Shown: in pieces, positions 23,252 to 32,009 of the stretch
How positions within the stretch are numbered: the stretch's first letter is position 1
How the letters are laid out: the number at the start of each line of letters is the position of its first letter
NCBI GenBank assembly: GCA_016217735.1
Contig: JACRGQ010000007.1
Location: 1 to 35,090, forward strand
Reading direction: 5' to 3'
Length of the DNA: 35,090 nucleotides
From: Nitrospinota bacterium
Lineage (GTDB): Bacteria > Nitrospinota_A > UBA7883 > JACRGQ01
Program-made: the position numbers and the translations under genes
Notes under the pieces: model-generated
Databases searched by the model: none
What the model saw: only the letters and a program-made list of their open reading frames with translations
Told to the model about the DNA's origin: nothing

Positions 23252-26200
23252 ACATCTCCGGGCTTTTTATCCGCCGCCCGGTGATGACCACCCTCGTCAT
23301 GGCGGCCATTCTCCTGTTCGGCATCATCGCGTATAAAAAGCTGCCGGTCAGCGACCTGCCCAACGTCGACTTTCCGACCATCACGGTGAGCGCCAACCTG
23401 CCCGGCGCCAGCCCCGAAACGATGGCTTCCGCCGTCGCCACGCCGCTGGAGCGGCAGTTCTCCACCATCGCGGGCGTCGATTCGATGACCTCCACCAACA
23501 CGCAGGGGATAACGTCGATCACTCTGCAATTTAACCTTGACCGCAACATCGACGACGCCGCGCAGGATGTGCAGGCGATGATCGCCAAAACATCGAGGAA
23601 CCTCCCCGCCGATATGCCCAGCCCCCCTTCGTACCAAAAAGTTAACCCGGCCGACCAGCCGGTCATTTACATAGCGCTCAGTTCTCCCGTGTTGCCGCTC
23701 CCCCGCGTGAACGAATATGCCGATACCATGATCGCGCAGCGCATCTCGATGATAAGCGGCGTGGCGCAGGTGCAGATATACGGCTCGCAGAAATATGCGG
23801 TGCGGATAGGACTGAATCCGGACCGGCTGGCCTCGCTCGGCCTCGGGCTGGATGAAATATCCCGCGCGGTGGATCAGGGCAACGTGAACCTCCCCTCCGG
23901 GATCATCGACGGCCCCAAGCGCGCCTTTACCATCCAGACGGAGGGGCGGCTGCTCAACGCCGCCGCGTTCCGCCCCCTCATCGTCGCGTACCGCAACGGA
24001 CGGCCCGTGCGGCTGGAGGAATTGGGCAACGTGATAGACGGCGTGGAAAACAACAAGCTGGCGAGCTGGTATACCGACACGCGCGCCATCGTGCTGGCCG
24101 TTCAGCGCCAGCCGGGAACCAACACCATCGAGGTGGTGGACGCGATACGGACGCTGCTGCCGAAATTCCGCGCGCAGATGCCGGCCTCGGTGAAACTCGA
24201 CGTTATTTACGACCGCTCCGAGTCCATCCGCGCGTCGGTTCAGGATATCAAGTTCACCCTCGGCCTCACCGTGGCGCTGGTGGTGATGGTGATCTTTCTG
24301 TTCCTCAAAAACGTTTCATCCACCGTCATACCCAGCCTCGCGCTGCCGATGTCGATCATCGGCACGTTCACCTTCCTCTACCTGTTCGGTTACAGCATCG
24401 ACAATTTTTCACTCATGGCGCTCACGCTTTCGGTCGGATTCGTGGTGGATGACGCCATCGTCATGCTGGAGAACATCGTCCGGCACATGGAAAAAGGGGA
24501 AACGCCGTTCGAGGCGGCGGTGAACGGCTCGCGCGAGATCGGCTTCACCATCCTTTCGATGACGTTGTCGCTGGTGGCGGTGTTCATCCCGGTGTTTTTC
24601 ATGGGCGGCATTTTGGGGCGGCTGCTGCACGAGTTTGCCGTTACCATCGTGGTGGCCATCCTCGTTTCCGGCGTGATCTCGCTCACGCTCACGCCGATGC
24701 TGTGCAGCCGGTTCCTGCGCCACGAAGGGGCGGAAAAACACGGCAAGCTCTACTGGCTGCTGGAAAACGGGTTCAACCGGATGCGCGATGCCTATGAAAA
24801 AAGCTTGCAGTTCGTGCTGCGCCACATGCTGGCGGCGGCCGTCATCTCCGTGCTTATCCTTGTGGTCACGGTTGTTCTTTTCATGCGGATGCCGGGGGGC
24901 TTCCTCCCTTCGGACGATACCGGGCAACTGTTCGCCTTCACCGAGGCCCGGCAGGGGATAGGATTCGACGACATGATGGAGCACCAACGCCAGTTGGCGG
25001 CCATCGTCAAGGAAGACCCAAACGTGGAGGGATTCATGTCGAGCATCGGCGCGGGCGGGCCGAACTCGTCGGTGAACACCGGGCGCATGTTCATGCGGCT
25101 GAAGCCGCGCGATCAACGGAAATTAAGCGCCGAAGAAGTGGTGCAGGAGTTGCGTCCCAAGCTGGCGCGGGTGCCTGGCATACGGGCCTTCCTCCAGGTG
25201 CCGCCGCCCATCCGGATCGGCGGCAGCCTCACCAAAAGCCAATTCCAGTACACGCTGCAAGGGCCGGACATCGCCGAGCTGTACCGCTATTCCGCCGTGC
25301 TGGAAGAAAAAATGCGCGCGTTTCCGCAGTTGCAGGACGTGACCAGCGATCTCCAGATCGTCAACCCGCAGATCAACGTGGAACTCAAGCGCGATGAAGC
25401 CGCGTCGCTCGGCATCAACGCCGCGCAGATAGAGGATGCGCTCTACTCGGCATACGGCGCGCGGCAGATTTCCACCATCTACGCGCCGGATAACCAATAC
25501 AAGGTAATCATGGAGCTGGCGCCGGAGCATCAGCGCGACCCGTCGGCGCTTTCCGCGCTGTATGTACGCGCCGCCACGGGCCGCCTTGTGCCGCTGCGCG
25601 AGGTGGCCAACATCACGCTGGGGACGGGGCCGCTCTCCGTCAACCATCTGGGGCAGCTCCCGGCGGTCACGCTGTCGTTCAATCTGAAGCCGGGGGTCTC
25701 GCTGAGCGAAGCGATGGCGCCGGTCGAGGATGCGGCGCGGGCGACGCTCCCCGCAAGCATCAGCACCGGTTTCCAGGGATCGGCGCAGGCGTTCCAGTCC
25801 TCGTTCAAGGGGATGTGGATAATGATATTGATGGCGATATTGGTGATCTATATCGTGCTGGGGATACTCTATGAAAGTTTCATCCATCCGCTGACCATCC
25901 TTTCCGGCCTGCCATCGGCGGGGCTGGGGGCGGTGGTGACGCTGATGCTGTTCCACAAAGAGCTGAACATCTATTCGCTGGTGGGGGTCATTATGCTGGT
26001 CGGCATCGTGAAGAAAAACGCGATCATGATGATCGATTTCGCGCTGGCGGAACAGAAGAAGGGTGCCGTCACGCCGCTGGAGGCTATTTGCCAGGGGGCC
26101 ATCATCCGGTTCAGGCCCATCATGATGACCACCATGGCGGCGCTTATGGGTACGCTGCCGATAGCCTTGGGGATGGGGGCGGGGGCCGAATCGCGCCGCC

Positions 26201-26325
26201 CGCTCGGCATGGCGGTGGTGGGCGGTCTGCTCTTCTCGCAGTTATTGACGCTGTATATCACGCCGGTGGTATACGTCTATCTCGAAAAATTCCAGTCCGC
26301 CTTCAAGCGCCACTTCGCCTCCTGA
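23248..26325 (+). CDS. RND multidrug efflux transporter, inner-membrane pump
   Basis: 1025 residues, the usual size of HAE1-type pumps. It opens MNISGLFIRRPVMTTLVMAA, and the FVVDDAIVMLENIVRHME segment has the adjacent Asp pair of the proton relay in TM4 and GIVKKNAIMMIDF gives the TM10 Lys. These residues fit a proton antiporter. The two large periplasmic loops carry the trimer/funnel parts. It resembles MdtB/MdtC and related pumps more than the metal CusA type. It overlaps the adaptor gene and is the last gene of the pair; drug range is unknown. It ends ten bases before the repeat at 26335. Confidence 0.95.
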   Translation: MNISGLFIRRPVMTTLVMAAILLFGIIAYKKLPVSDLPNVDFPTITVSANLPGASPETMASAVATPLERQFSTIAGVDSMTSTNTQGITSITLQFNLDRNIDDAAQDVQAMIAKTSRNLPADMPSPPSYQKVNPADQPVIYIALSSPVLPLPRVNEYADTMIAQRISMISGVAQVQIYGSQKYAVRIGLNPDRLASLGLGLDEISRAVDQGNVNLPSGIIDGPKRAFTIQTEGRLLNAAAFRPLIVAYRNGRPVRLEELGNVIDGVENNKLASWYTDTRAIVLAVQRQPGTNTIEVVDAIRTLLPKFRAQMPASVKLDVIYDRSESIRASVQDIKFTLGLTVALVVMVIFLFLKNVSSTVIPSLALPMSIIGTFTFLYLFGYSIDNFSLMALTLSVGFVVDDAIVMLENIVRHMEKGETPFEAAVNGSREIGFTILSMTLSLVAVFIPVFFMGGILGRLLHEFAVTIVVAILVSGVISLTLTPMLCSRFLRHEGAEKHGKLYWLLENGFNRMRDAYEKSLQFVLRHMLAAAVISVLILVVTVVLFMRMPGGFLPSDDTGQLFAFTEARQGIGFDDMMEHQRQLAAIVKEDPNVEGFMSSIGAGGPNSSVNTGRMFMRLKPRDQRKLSAEEVVQELRPKLARVPGIRAFLQVPPPIRIGGSLTKSQFQYTLQGPDIAELYRYSAVLEEKMRAFPQLQDVTSDLQIVNPQINVELKRDEAASLGINAAQIEDALYSAYGARQISTIYAPDNQYKVIMELAPEHQRDPSALSALYVRAATGRLVPLREVANITLGTGPLSVNHLGQLPAVTLSFNLKPGVSLSEAMAPVEDAARATLPASISTGFQGSAQAFQSSFKGMWIMILMAILVIYIVLGILYESFIHPLTILSGLPSAGLGAVVTLMLFHKELNIYSLVGVIMLVGIVKKNAIMMIDFALAEQKKGAVTPLEAICQGAIIRFRPIMMTTMAALMGTLPIALGMGAGAESRRPLGMAVVGGLLFSQLLTLYITPVVYVYLEKFQSAFKRHFAS

Positions 26326-26334
26326 CCGTTGCGC

Positions 26335-26430
26335 GGTGGGTACCCCATTTATTGGGTACATCGGCCCAACGGGCCGACGCTCCCTTGGCGCTTCGCGCCA
26401 ATGTGCGGCTGAAGCCGTATCTGCCGGGGA
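26335..26430. repeat. Palindromic repeat element at convergent junction (member D)
   Basis: Outer hairpin GGTGGGTACCCC-ATTTAT-TGGGTAC (26335-26359) is followed by TCGGCCCAACGGGCCGA and TTGGCGCTTCGCGCCAA, both nearly identical to the centre of member A, and by GTGCGGCTGAAGCCGTATCTGCC on the right side, related to the right arm of member B. It lies between the convergent pump gene and zapA. Confidence 0.75.
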
Positions 26431-26436
26431 CGGGGG

Positions 26437-26778
26437 TTACAGGACGTTGGGGTTGATGGTGTGGGCCGGCTGTTCGGTCTCGGCCTCCGCGGCGTCCTTT
26501 TCGGCTTTGTCCAAAAGTTCCATGAGGCGGATGATTTCGGCTTCGGCGTCCGGCTGCGGCTTGCCGGCGGCGCCGCGTTGCTGGTGATAGTTGTGCGCCA
26601 GTTGCAGCAGGGTGAGCACCGAAAGGCCGAGGTAATCGGTGGAGCCGGTGGCGGCGGCGATGTCCTTCATTTTCTGGTCGCAATACTTTGCCAGCGTGCG
26701 GGTGTATTCTTCGCCGAACGGGCTTTGAATGCGGTATTCGCGCCCGTGGAGCGTGATCGTTACGTCTTTCGCTTCCAT
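26437..26778 (-). CDS. zapA: Cell division protein ZapA
   Basis: 113 residues from the ATG at 26778, with AGGA five bases upstream; a frame from 26802 is shorter in evidence. The N-terminal half MEAKDVTITLHGREYRI and the stretch FGEEYTRTLAKYCDQKMKD are typical of ZapA, followed by a coiled helix (LSVLTLLQLAHNYHQQ and AEIIRLMELLDKAEKDAA). ZapA binds FtsZ and stabilises the Z ring. The gene starts one base after the previous stop, so it is coupled to the coiled-coil gene upstream. Confidence 0.85.
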   Translation of the reverse strand: MEAKDVTITLHGREYRIQSPFGEEYTRTLAKYCDQKMKDIAAATGSTDYLGLSVLTLLQLAHNYHQQRGAAGKPQPDAEAEIIRLMELLDKAEKDAAEAETEQPAHTINPNVL

Positions 26779-26779
26779 C

Positions 26780-27055
26780 TCAATCCTGGTAGAACTTTTC
26801 AAGGCGCGCGGCCATTTTTTCCACCTTCTCCTTGATGACCTTCCGCTCCCCCTTCATCTTTTCGACCTGGCGGGTGAGGTCCAGCACGTTGGCGCCTTCG
26901 GCGCTGGACGCGCCGGGCATGGAGAGATTTTTGATTTTCACTTCGGCGGCCAGCAGCAGGCGCTTGAGCCGGGCGTTCTCGCGGCGGCAGACGACGTATT
27001 CCTTCGAAAGCCGTTCCACCTTTCCGGCCAGTTCTTTCAGTTTCGATTCGGCCAT
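26780..27055 (-). CDS. Coiled-coil protein next to zapA (ZapB-like)
   Basis: 91 residues, almost entirely heptad-like coiled coil with a weak break around NLSMPGASSAEG. Small coiled-coil genes directly upstream of zapA are common in several lineages and are often annotated as ZapB-like. The start overlaps the pheT stop by one base (TAATG), and the next gene starts one base after its end, so all three are one transcription and translation unit. Sequence identity with ZapB of Escherichia coli is not claimed. Confidence 0.65.
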   Translation of the reverse strand: MAESKLKELAGKVERLSKEYVVCRRENARLKRLLLAAEVKIKNLSMPGASSAEGANVLDLTRQVEKMKGERKVIKEKVEKMAARLEKFYQD

Positions 27056-29442
27056 TACGCCCTCAGTTCCGCGCCATGTTTTTCGCCCACCCGTTTCAGG
27101 ATGGCGGCCATGAGGTCGTCGCCCGCCTTGTCGGTCAGCGTCTGTTCCGGATTCTGGATAAAGAGCCGGAACGCGAGGCTTTTTTTCCCCGCCGGCACCT
27201 GCGGCCCCTGATAGAGGTCGAACAGGCGGCAGTGGCGTATCAGGGCGCGGTCGGTGTCCAGAATGGTTTCCACAATTCCCCCCGCTTCCGTCCGTTCATC
27301 GACTATCAGCGCCATGTCGCGCTTGATGCCGGGGAACCGCGGCAGCGGCTCCACAGGGGCGTACCCCTTGCCTCCGGATTGTATCAGAGCGTCCGCCGAT
27401 AATTCAAAGCAAACCATCGGCGCTTCAATGTCGAACCGTTGCAGCGCCAGCGGGTGCATCTGCCCCATCACGCCGATGACGGTACCGCCCAGGCGGATTT
27501 CCGCCTGCCGGTGCGTGTACAGATACGGCCGGCGGCCGGCGCCGGCCGGCCGGACGAACGCCGGTTCCGCGCCGGCAAGAGCTTTAACCACCTTCTGCAA
27601 AATCCCCTTGAGACGGAGGAAATCGCGCGGGATGCCGGTTCCGAGGATTTCCTCTTTCCCCACCGTCATGAGCGCGGCGCAGTGGAATTCCTCATGCACT
27701 TCGTTTGCCGCGCGGGAAAAGACCGCGCCGGTTTCAAACAGCGAGAGCGTCTCTTCCCCCCGGCGCAGGTTGAGCACGGCGGCGCCGAGCAGGCCGGGCA
27801 GCAGCGCGGTGCGCAGCTCGCACAGGTCGGCGTTGATGCGGTTTTCCATCGGCACCGGCTCTTTGCCCGAAAGGCCGAGCGCGGTGCGCCATGCGGGATT
27901 AATGAACGAGTAGCTCAGGGTCTCGTAAAAACCGGCGGCGGCCAGCAGATCGGCCATGCGGCTGCGAGCGCGGTAGGTTCCCCCGTCCGCCGTTTCATGC
28001 TGCGCCAGGCGCGGCGCGGTGGCGGGGATGTTCGCGTATCCGTGGAGGCGGGCCACCTCTTCGATGAGATCCATCTCTATTTTGACGTCGTGCCGCCATG
28101 ACGGCGCGGTTATGGCGAACAGCCCTTCCCCTTCCATCTTGCAATCGAAGCCGAGGGAGCCGAGATGGTCCAGTATCCGTTGGTCGCCGAGGGCGAGGCC
28201 GAGGGTGTCGTTCACTTTGGCGGTGCGCAGGCGGATGGCGGGCGGCTGCGCTTGCGTGGGATACACATCGGCGAAACCGCCGGTTTTTCCGCCGGCCGAT
28301 GCGCCGATCATCCGCGCCGCCAGCAAGCTGGCCGCCGCCACCCCCCGCGGATCGACGCCCCGCTCGAAGCGGTAGGATGATTCGGTGGATACCCCCAGCG
28401 CTTTGGCGGTCTTGCGGACGCAGACCGGGTCGAAATAAGCCGCTTCGAGAATGATCTCGGTGGTGTCCGGTTTCACTTCGCTGTTGAGGCCGCCCATGAC
28501 GCCGGCCAGCGCCACACCGCGGTTGGCGTCGGCGATGAGCAGCGCGGAGGCGGGCAGCTCATGCACTTTGCCGTCCAGCGTGGTGAACCGCTCGCCCGCG
28601 TGGGCATTGCGCACGATGATCCGGTCCCCTTGCAGGTCGCGCCGGTCGAAGGCGTGCAGCGGGTGGCCGGTTTCCAGCATGATGTAGTTGGTGGCGTCCA
28701 CCACGTTGTTGACCGGGCGGACGCCGGCGGCGAAGAGGCGGCGGCGCACTTTCAGCGGCGAGGGGCCGACCGTCACGCCGCGTATTTCGCGGGCGGTGTA
28801 ACGCGGGCAGCCGTCGTTGTTTTCCACATAGACGCTGAAGCCTTCAAGCCCGGTTCCCCATTCCCCCATCGTATCCGGGAGTTTCAGCTTTCCGCCGGAG
28901 ATGGCGGCCGCCTCGCGGGCAATGCCCCACACGCTCAGGCAGTCGCCGCGGTTCGGCGTGATATCCACTTCCAGGATCACGTCTTCCAACTCATACAGGC
29001 CGGCCAATTTCCCGCCGAGCGGGGCGCCGTGTTGCAGCACCATGATGCCGTTTGATTCGGCGCTGATGCCCAACTCCGCCTCGGAGCAGATCATCCCGGA
29101 CGATTCGACGCCGCGGAGTTTCCGTTTTTCGATAACCATGCCGTTGGGGAGTTTCGCGCCGATAAGCGCCACCGCCACCCGCTGATCCCGTTCCACGTTC
29201 GGCGCGCCGCAGACGATCTGCAGCGTGGCGCCGTTGATGTCCACCTCGGTCACGCGTATGTTGTCGGCGCCGGGGTGCGGTGAAACGGAGACCACCCGGC
29301 CGACGACCACGTTGTCGTACGCGCCGCGCAGATCCCGCACGATGTTTGTTTCAAGGCCGGCCGAGGTAAGCCCCGCCGCCAGCAGCTCGGGGGAGAGGCC
29401 GTGCTCCACCCAGTCGTTGAGCCAGAGATAGCTTAAGCGCAT
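27055..29442 (-). CDS. pheT: Phenylalanyl-tRNA synthetase beta subunit
   Basis: 795 residues, usual for bacterial PheT. The tRNA-binding OB-like domain is near residues 40-150 (VVGRVVSVSPHPGADNIRV), then B3/B4 editing domain (GHPLHAFDRRDLQGDRIIV), the B5 region with VSTESSYRFERGVDPRG, the core catalytic-like fold (ARLHGYANIPATAPR) and the C-terminal anticodon-binding FDX-ACB domain (PLPRFPGIKRDMALIVDE). It pairs with PheS to charge tRNA-Phe. It starts three bases after the pheS stop, with AAGGCAG about ten bases upstream. Confidence 0.97.
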   Translation of the reverse strand: MRLSYLWLNDWVEHGLSPELLAAGLTSAGLETNIVRDLRGAYDNVVVGRVVSVSPHPGADNIRVTEVDINGATLQIVCGAPNVERDQRVAVALIGAKLPNGMVIEKRKLRGVESSGMICSEAELGISAESNGIMVLQHGAPLGGKLAGLYELEDVILEVDITPNRGDCLSVWGIAREAAAISGGKLKLPDTMGEWGTGLEGFSVYVENNDGCPRYTAREIRGVTVGPSPLKVRRRLFAAGVRPVNNVVDATNYIMLETGHPLHAFDRRDLQGDRIIVRNAHAGERFTTLDGKVHELPASALLIADANRGVALAGVMGGLNSEVKPDTTEIILEAAYFDPVCVRKTAKALGVSTESSYRFERGVDPRGVAAASLLAARMIGASAGGKTGGFADVYPTQAQPPAIRLRTAKVNDTLGLALGDQRILDHLGSLGFDCKMEGEGLFAITAPSWRHDVKIEMDLIEEVARLHGYANIPATAPRLAQHETADGGTYRARSRMADLLAAAGFYETLSYSFINPAWRTALGLSGKEPVPMENRINADLCELRTALLPGLLGAAVLNLRRGEETLSLFETGAVFSRAANEVHEEFHCAALMTVGKEEILGTGIPRDFLRLKGILQKVVKALAGAEPAFVRPAGAGRRPYLYTHRQAEIRLGGTVIGVMGQMHPLALQRFDIEAPMVCFELSADALIQSGGKGYAPVEPLPRFPGIKRDMALIVDERTEAGGIVETILDTDRALIRHCRLFDLYQGPQVPAGKKSLAFRLFIQNPEQTLTDKAGDDLMAAILKRVGEKHGAELRA

Positions 29443-29445
29443 GGC

Positions 29446-30474
<1,029 letters not shown>

Positions 30475-30482
30475 GGTGAACC

Positions 30483-30851
30483 CTAGGCAGCCTTCTTGAC
30501 GAGACCTTCCTTGGCCTTTTTCACGACCTGGCTGAACGCCTGCGGTTCGCGCACGGCCATATCCGCCAGTATCTTGCGGTCCAGCTCGATCCCGGCGTGT
30601 TTAAGGCCGTTGATGAGTTGGCTGTAGCTCAAGCCTTCGGCGCGCGCGGCCGCGTTGATGCGGACGATCCAGAGCGAGCGGAAGTCGCGCTTGCGCACTT
30701 TGCGGTCGCGGTAGGCGTATACGCCGCCGCGGATGACGGTCTGCTTGGCGTGCTTGAATACGCCCCGGCGGGATCCGACAAACCCTTCGGAAGCCTTCAG
30801 TATCTTCTTTTTGCGTGCCCGTGAGGCGGGACCGCCCTTTACCCTTGCCAT
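30483..30851 (-). CDS. rplT: 50S ribosomal protein L20
   Basis: 122 residues, starting [19 protein letters not shown] and carrying [20 protein letters not shown] and [20 protein letters not shown], the unmistakable L20 pattern. GAGGAGG precedes the ATG. In many bacteria L20 represses its operon via the infC-rpmI leader; no space for a long leader exists here (see infC). Confidence 0.97.
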   Translation of the reverse strand: MARVKGGPASRARKKKILKASEGFVGSRRGVFKHAKQTVIRGGVYAYRDRKVRKRDFRSLWIVRINAAARAEGLSYSQLINGLKHAGIELDRKILADMAVREPQAFSQVVKKAKEGLVKKAA

Positions 30852-30867
30852 TGTTTTCCTCCTCGCT

Positions 30868-31071
30868 TCAGAACTGGTACGGCATCATTTTTTTAATTCG
30901 TTTCAGGTCGCCCGGATGTTCCACTATCGTGGTGCCGCGGGCCTGGCGTTTGCTTTTCGCGTTCTTATTGGACAACAGGTGGCGCGTATTGGCGTTTTTC
31001 TTCTTCACCTTGCCCGATCCGGTCACCCTGAACCGCTTCGACGCGGATTTCTTGGTCTTAATCTTCGGCAC
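30868..31071 (-). CDS. rpmI: 50S ribosomal protein L35
   Basis: 67 residues, [20 protein letters not shown] to the end, with the family's conserved N-terminus and C-terminal [11 protein letters not shown]. Its start overlaps the infC stop by 14 bases, so its translation is coupled to infC. rplT follows after 16 bases. Confidence 0.97.
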   Translation of the reverse strand: MPKIKTKKSASKRFRVTGSGKVKKKNANTRHLLSNKNAKSKRQARGTTIVEHPGDLKRIKKMMPYQF

Positions 31072-31753
31072 TGACTTCTCCTTCCTTCGGTTGGACTGGT
31101 TTCTTAACTTCTTCGGCCGCGGCCTTTCCCGCCGGCTTGGACGCCGCCGCTTTGGGCGCCGCCGGTTTGCCCTTCGCGGGCTTGGGCTCCAGCATGATGC
31201 TCATCGTGCGCCCTTCCAGCTTCGGCTGCTGCGTCACGAAGGCAAACTCGTCGGTGTCTTTCACGTACCGGTCCAGCATCGCCCTGCCGAGGTCGGCATG
31301 GTCTATCTGGCGTCCCTTGAAAAACACCGTCACTTTCGCCTTATTCCCTTCGCCCAGGAAGCGCATGATATGAACCAGCTTGAACTGGTAATCATGCTCG
31401 CTCGTCCGGGGGGTCAGTTTCACTTCTTTGACCTTTATTATTTTCTGGTGCCTCTTCGCCTCGTGCGCCTTTTTGTTCTTCCGGTACTTGAATTTTCCGT
31501 AATCCATGTACTTGCAAACCGGCGGCTTCGCCTGCGGCGACACTTCGACGAGGTCAAGCCCCCGCGAGTTGGCCTGGGCCACCGCCTCGGAGGTACGCAT
31601 GACGCCAAGGTTTTCACCCTTTTCGTCGATTACCGTTATTTCCGGCACGCGAATCTGATTGTTAACCCGTAACCCGTCCTTATCAACAACGCGGAAATTC
31701 TTGGACGCGCCAAAACCTGGTTTGGGCCCTGTACCTTCAGATCCAATCGGCAA
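31058..31753 (-). CDS. infC: Translation initiation factor IF-3
   Basis: 231 residues from a TTG at 31753. GAGGAGG lies six bases before this TTG; an ATT two codons later (31747) would also fit, since infC often uses a rare start codon such as ATT as part of its self-control. The frame is open to 31825, but that extension would pass through the tRNA gene. Family signatures: RVNNQIRVPEITVIDEKGEN, LVEVSPQAKPPVCKYMDYGK, and EGRTMSIMLEPKPAKGK. The C-terminus has an unusual Ala/Lys/Pro-rich tail of about 45 residues after the IF3-C domain. IF-3 binds 30S and checks the start codon and tRNA. Confidence 0.95.
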   Translation of the reverse strand: MPIGSEGTGPKPGFGASKNFRVVDKDGLRVNNQIRVPEITVIDEKGENLGVMRTSEAVAQANSRGLDLVEVSPQAKPPVCKYMDYGKFKYRKNKKAHEAKRHQKIIKVKEVKLTPRTSEHDYQFKLVHIMRFLGEGNKAKVTVFFKGRQIDHADLGRAMLDRYVKDTDEFAFVTQQPKLEGRTMSIMLEPKPAKGKPAAPKAAASKPAGKAAAEEVKKPVQPKEGEVSAED

Positions 31754-31780
31754 TGGCGTCCTCCTCAAAAAAAATAATAA

Positions 31781-31855
31781 TGGTAGGAACGGGCGGTCTC
31801 GAACCGCCGACCCCTTGCGTGTCAAGCAAGTGCTCTACCCCTGAGCTACGCTCCT
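31781..31855 (-). tRNA. tRNA-Val (anticodon GAC)
   Basis: On the minus strand, AGGAGCG at the 5' end pairs with CGTTCCT at the 3' end with one G-T pair, the D arm region is GCTCAGGGGTAGAGC, the anticodon loop TTGACAC sits between CTTGC and GCAAG so the anticodon is GAC, and the T arm has GGTTCGAGACC. The CCA end is encoded. The tRNA 3' end is only 27 bases before the infC start, so the two genes are probably on one transcript that is cut at the tRNA. Confidence 0.95.
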
Positions 31856-31867
31856 GACTATGTCGCA

Positions 31868-31873
31868 ATTATA
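31868..31873 (-). promoter_or_regulatory. Second candidate -10 box just before tRNA-Val
   Basis: A TATAAT lies 12 bases upstream of the tRNA 5' end on the minus strand. No convincing -35 box is seen at 16-18 bases upstream, so it may be a weak promoter or chance. Confidence 0.35.
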
Positions 31874-31925
31874 CAGCCTCTTCCCCGGCTTGCGGTAGAG
31901 TCCCCGCTCTCCGGATGAAGCGCGT

Positions 31926-31953
31926 ATTATACCGGGTTTACTTTTATTAGCAA
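31926..31953 (-). promoter_or_regulatory. Sigma-70 promoter of the tRNA-Val-infC operon
   Basis: On the minus strand TTGCTA (31953-31948) and a perfect TATAAT (31931-31926) are 16 bases apart, about 70 bases before the tRNA. It is the best promoter match noticed in the window and fits the start of the ribosomal/synthetase operon. Confidence 0.75.
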
Positions 31954-32009
31954 GCGCGTATTTGGCGCCGGCCGCGGGGATGCTTTTCCGGCATCCGCGG
32001 CTTCCCCGT

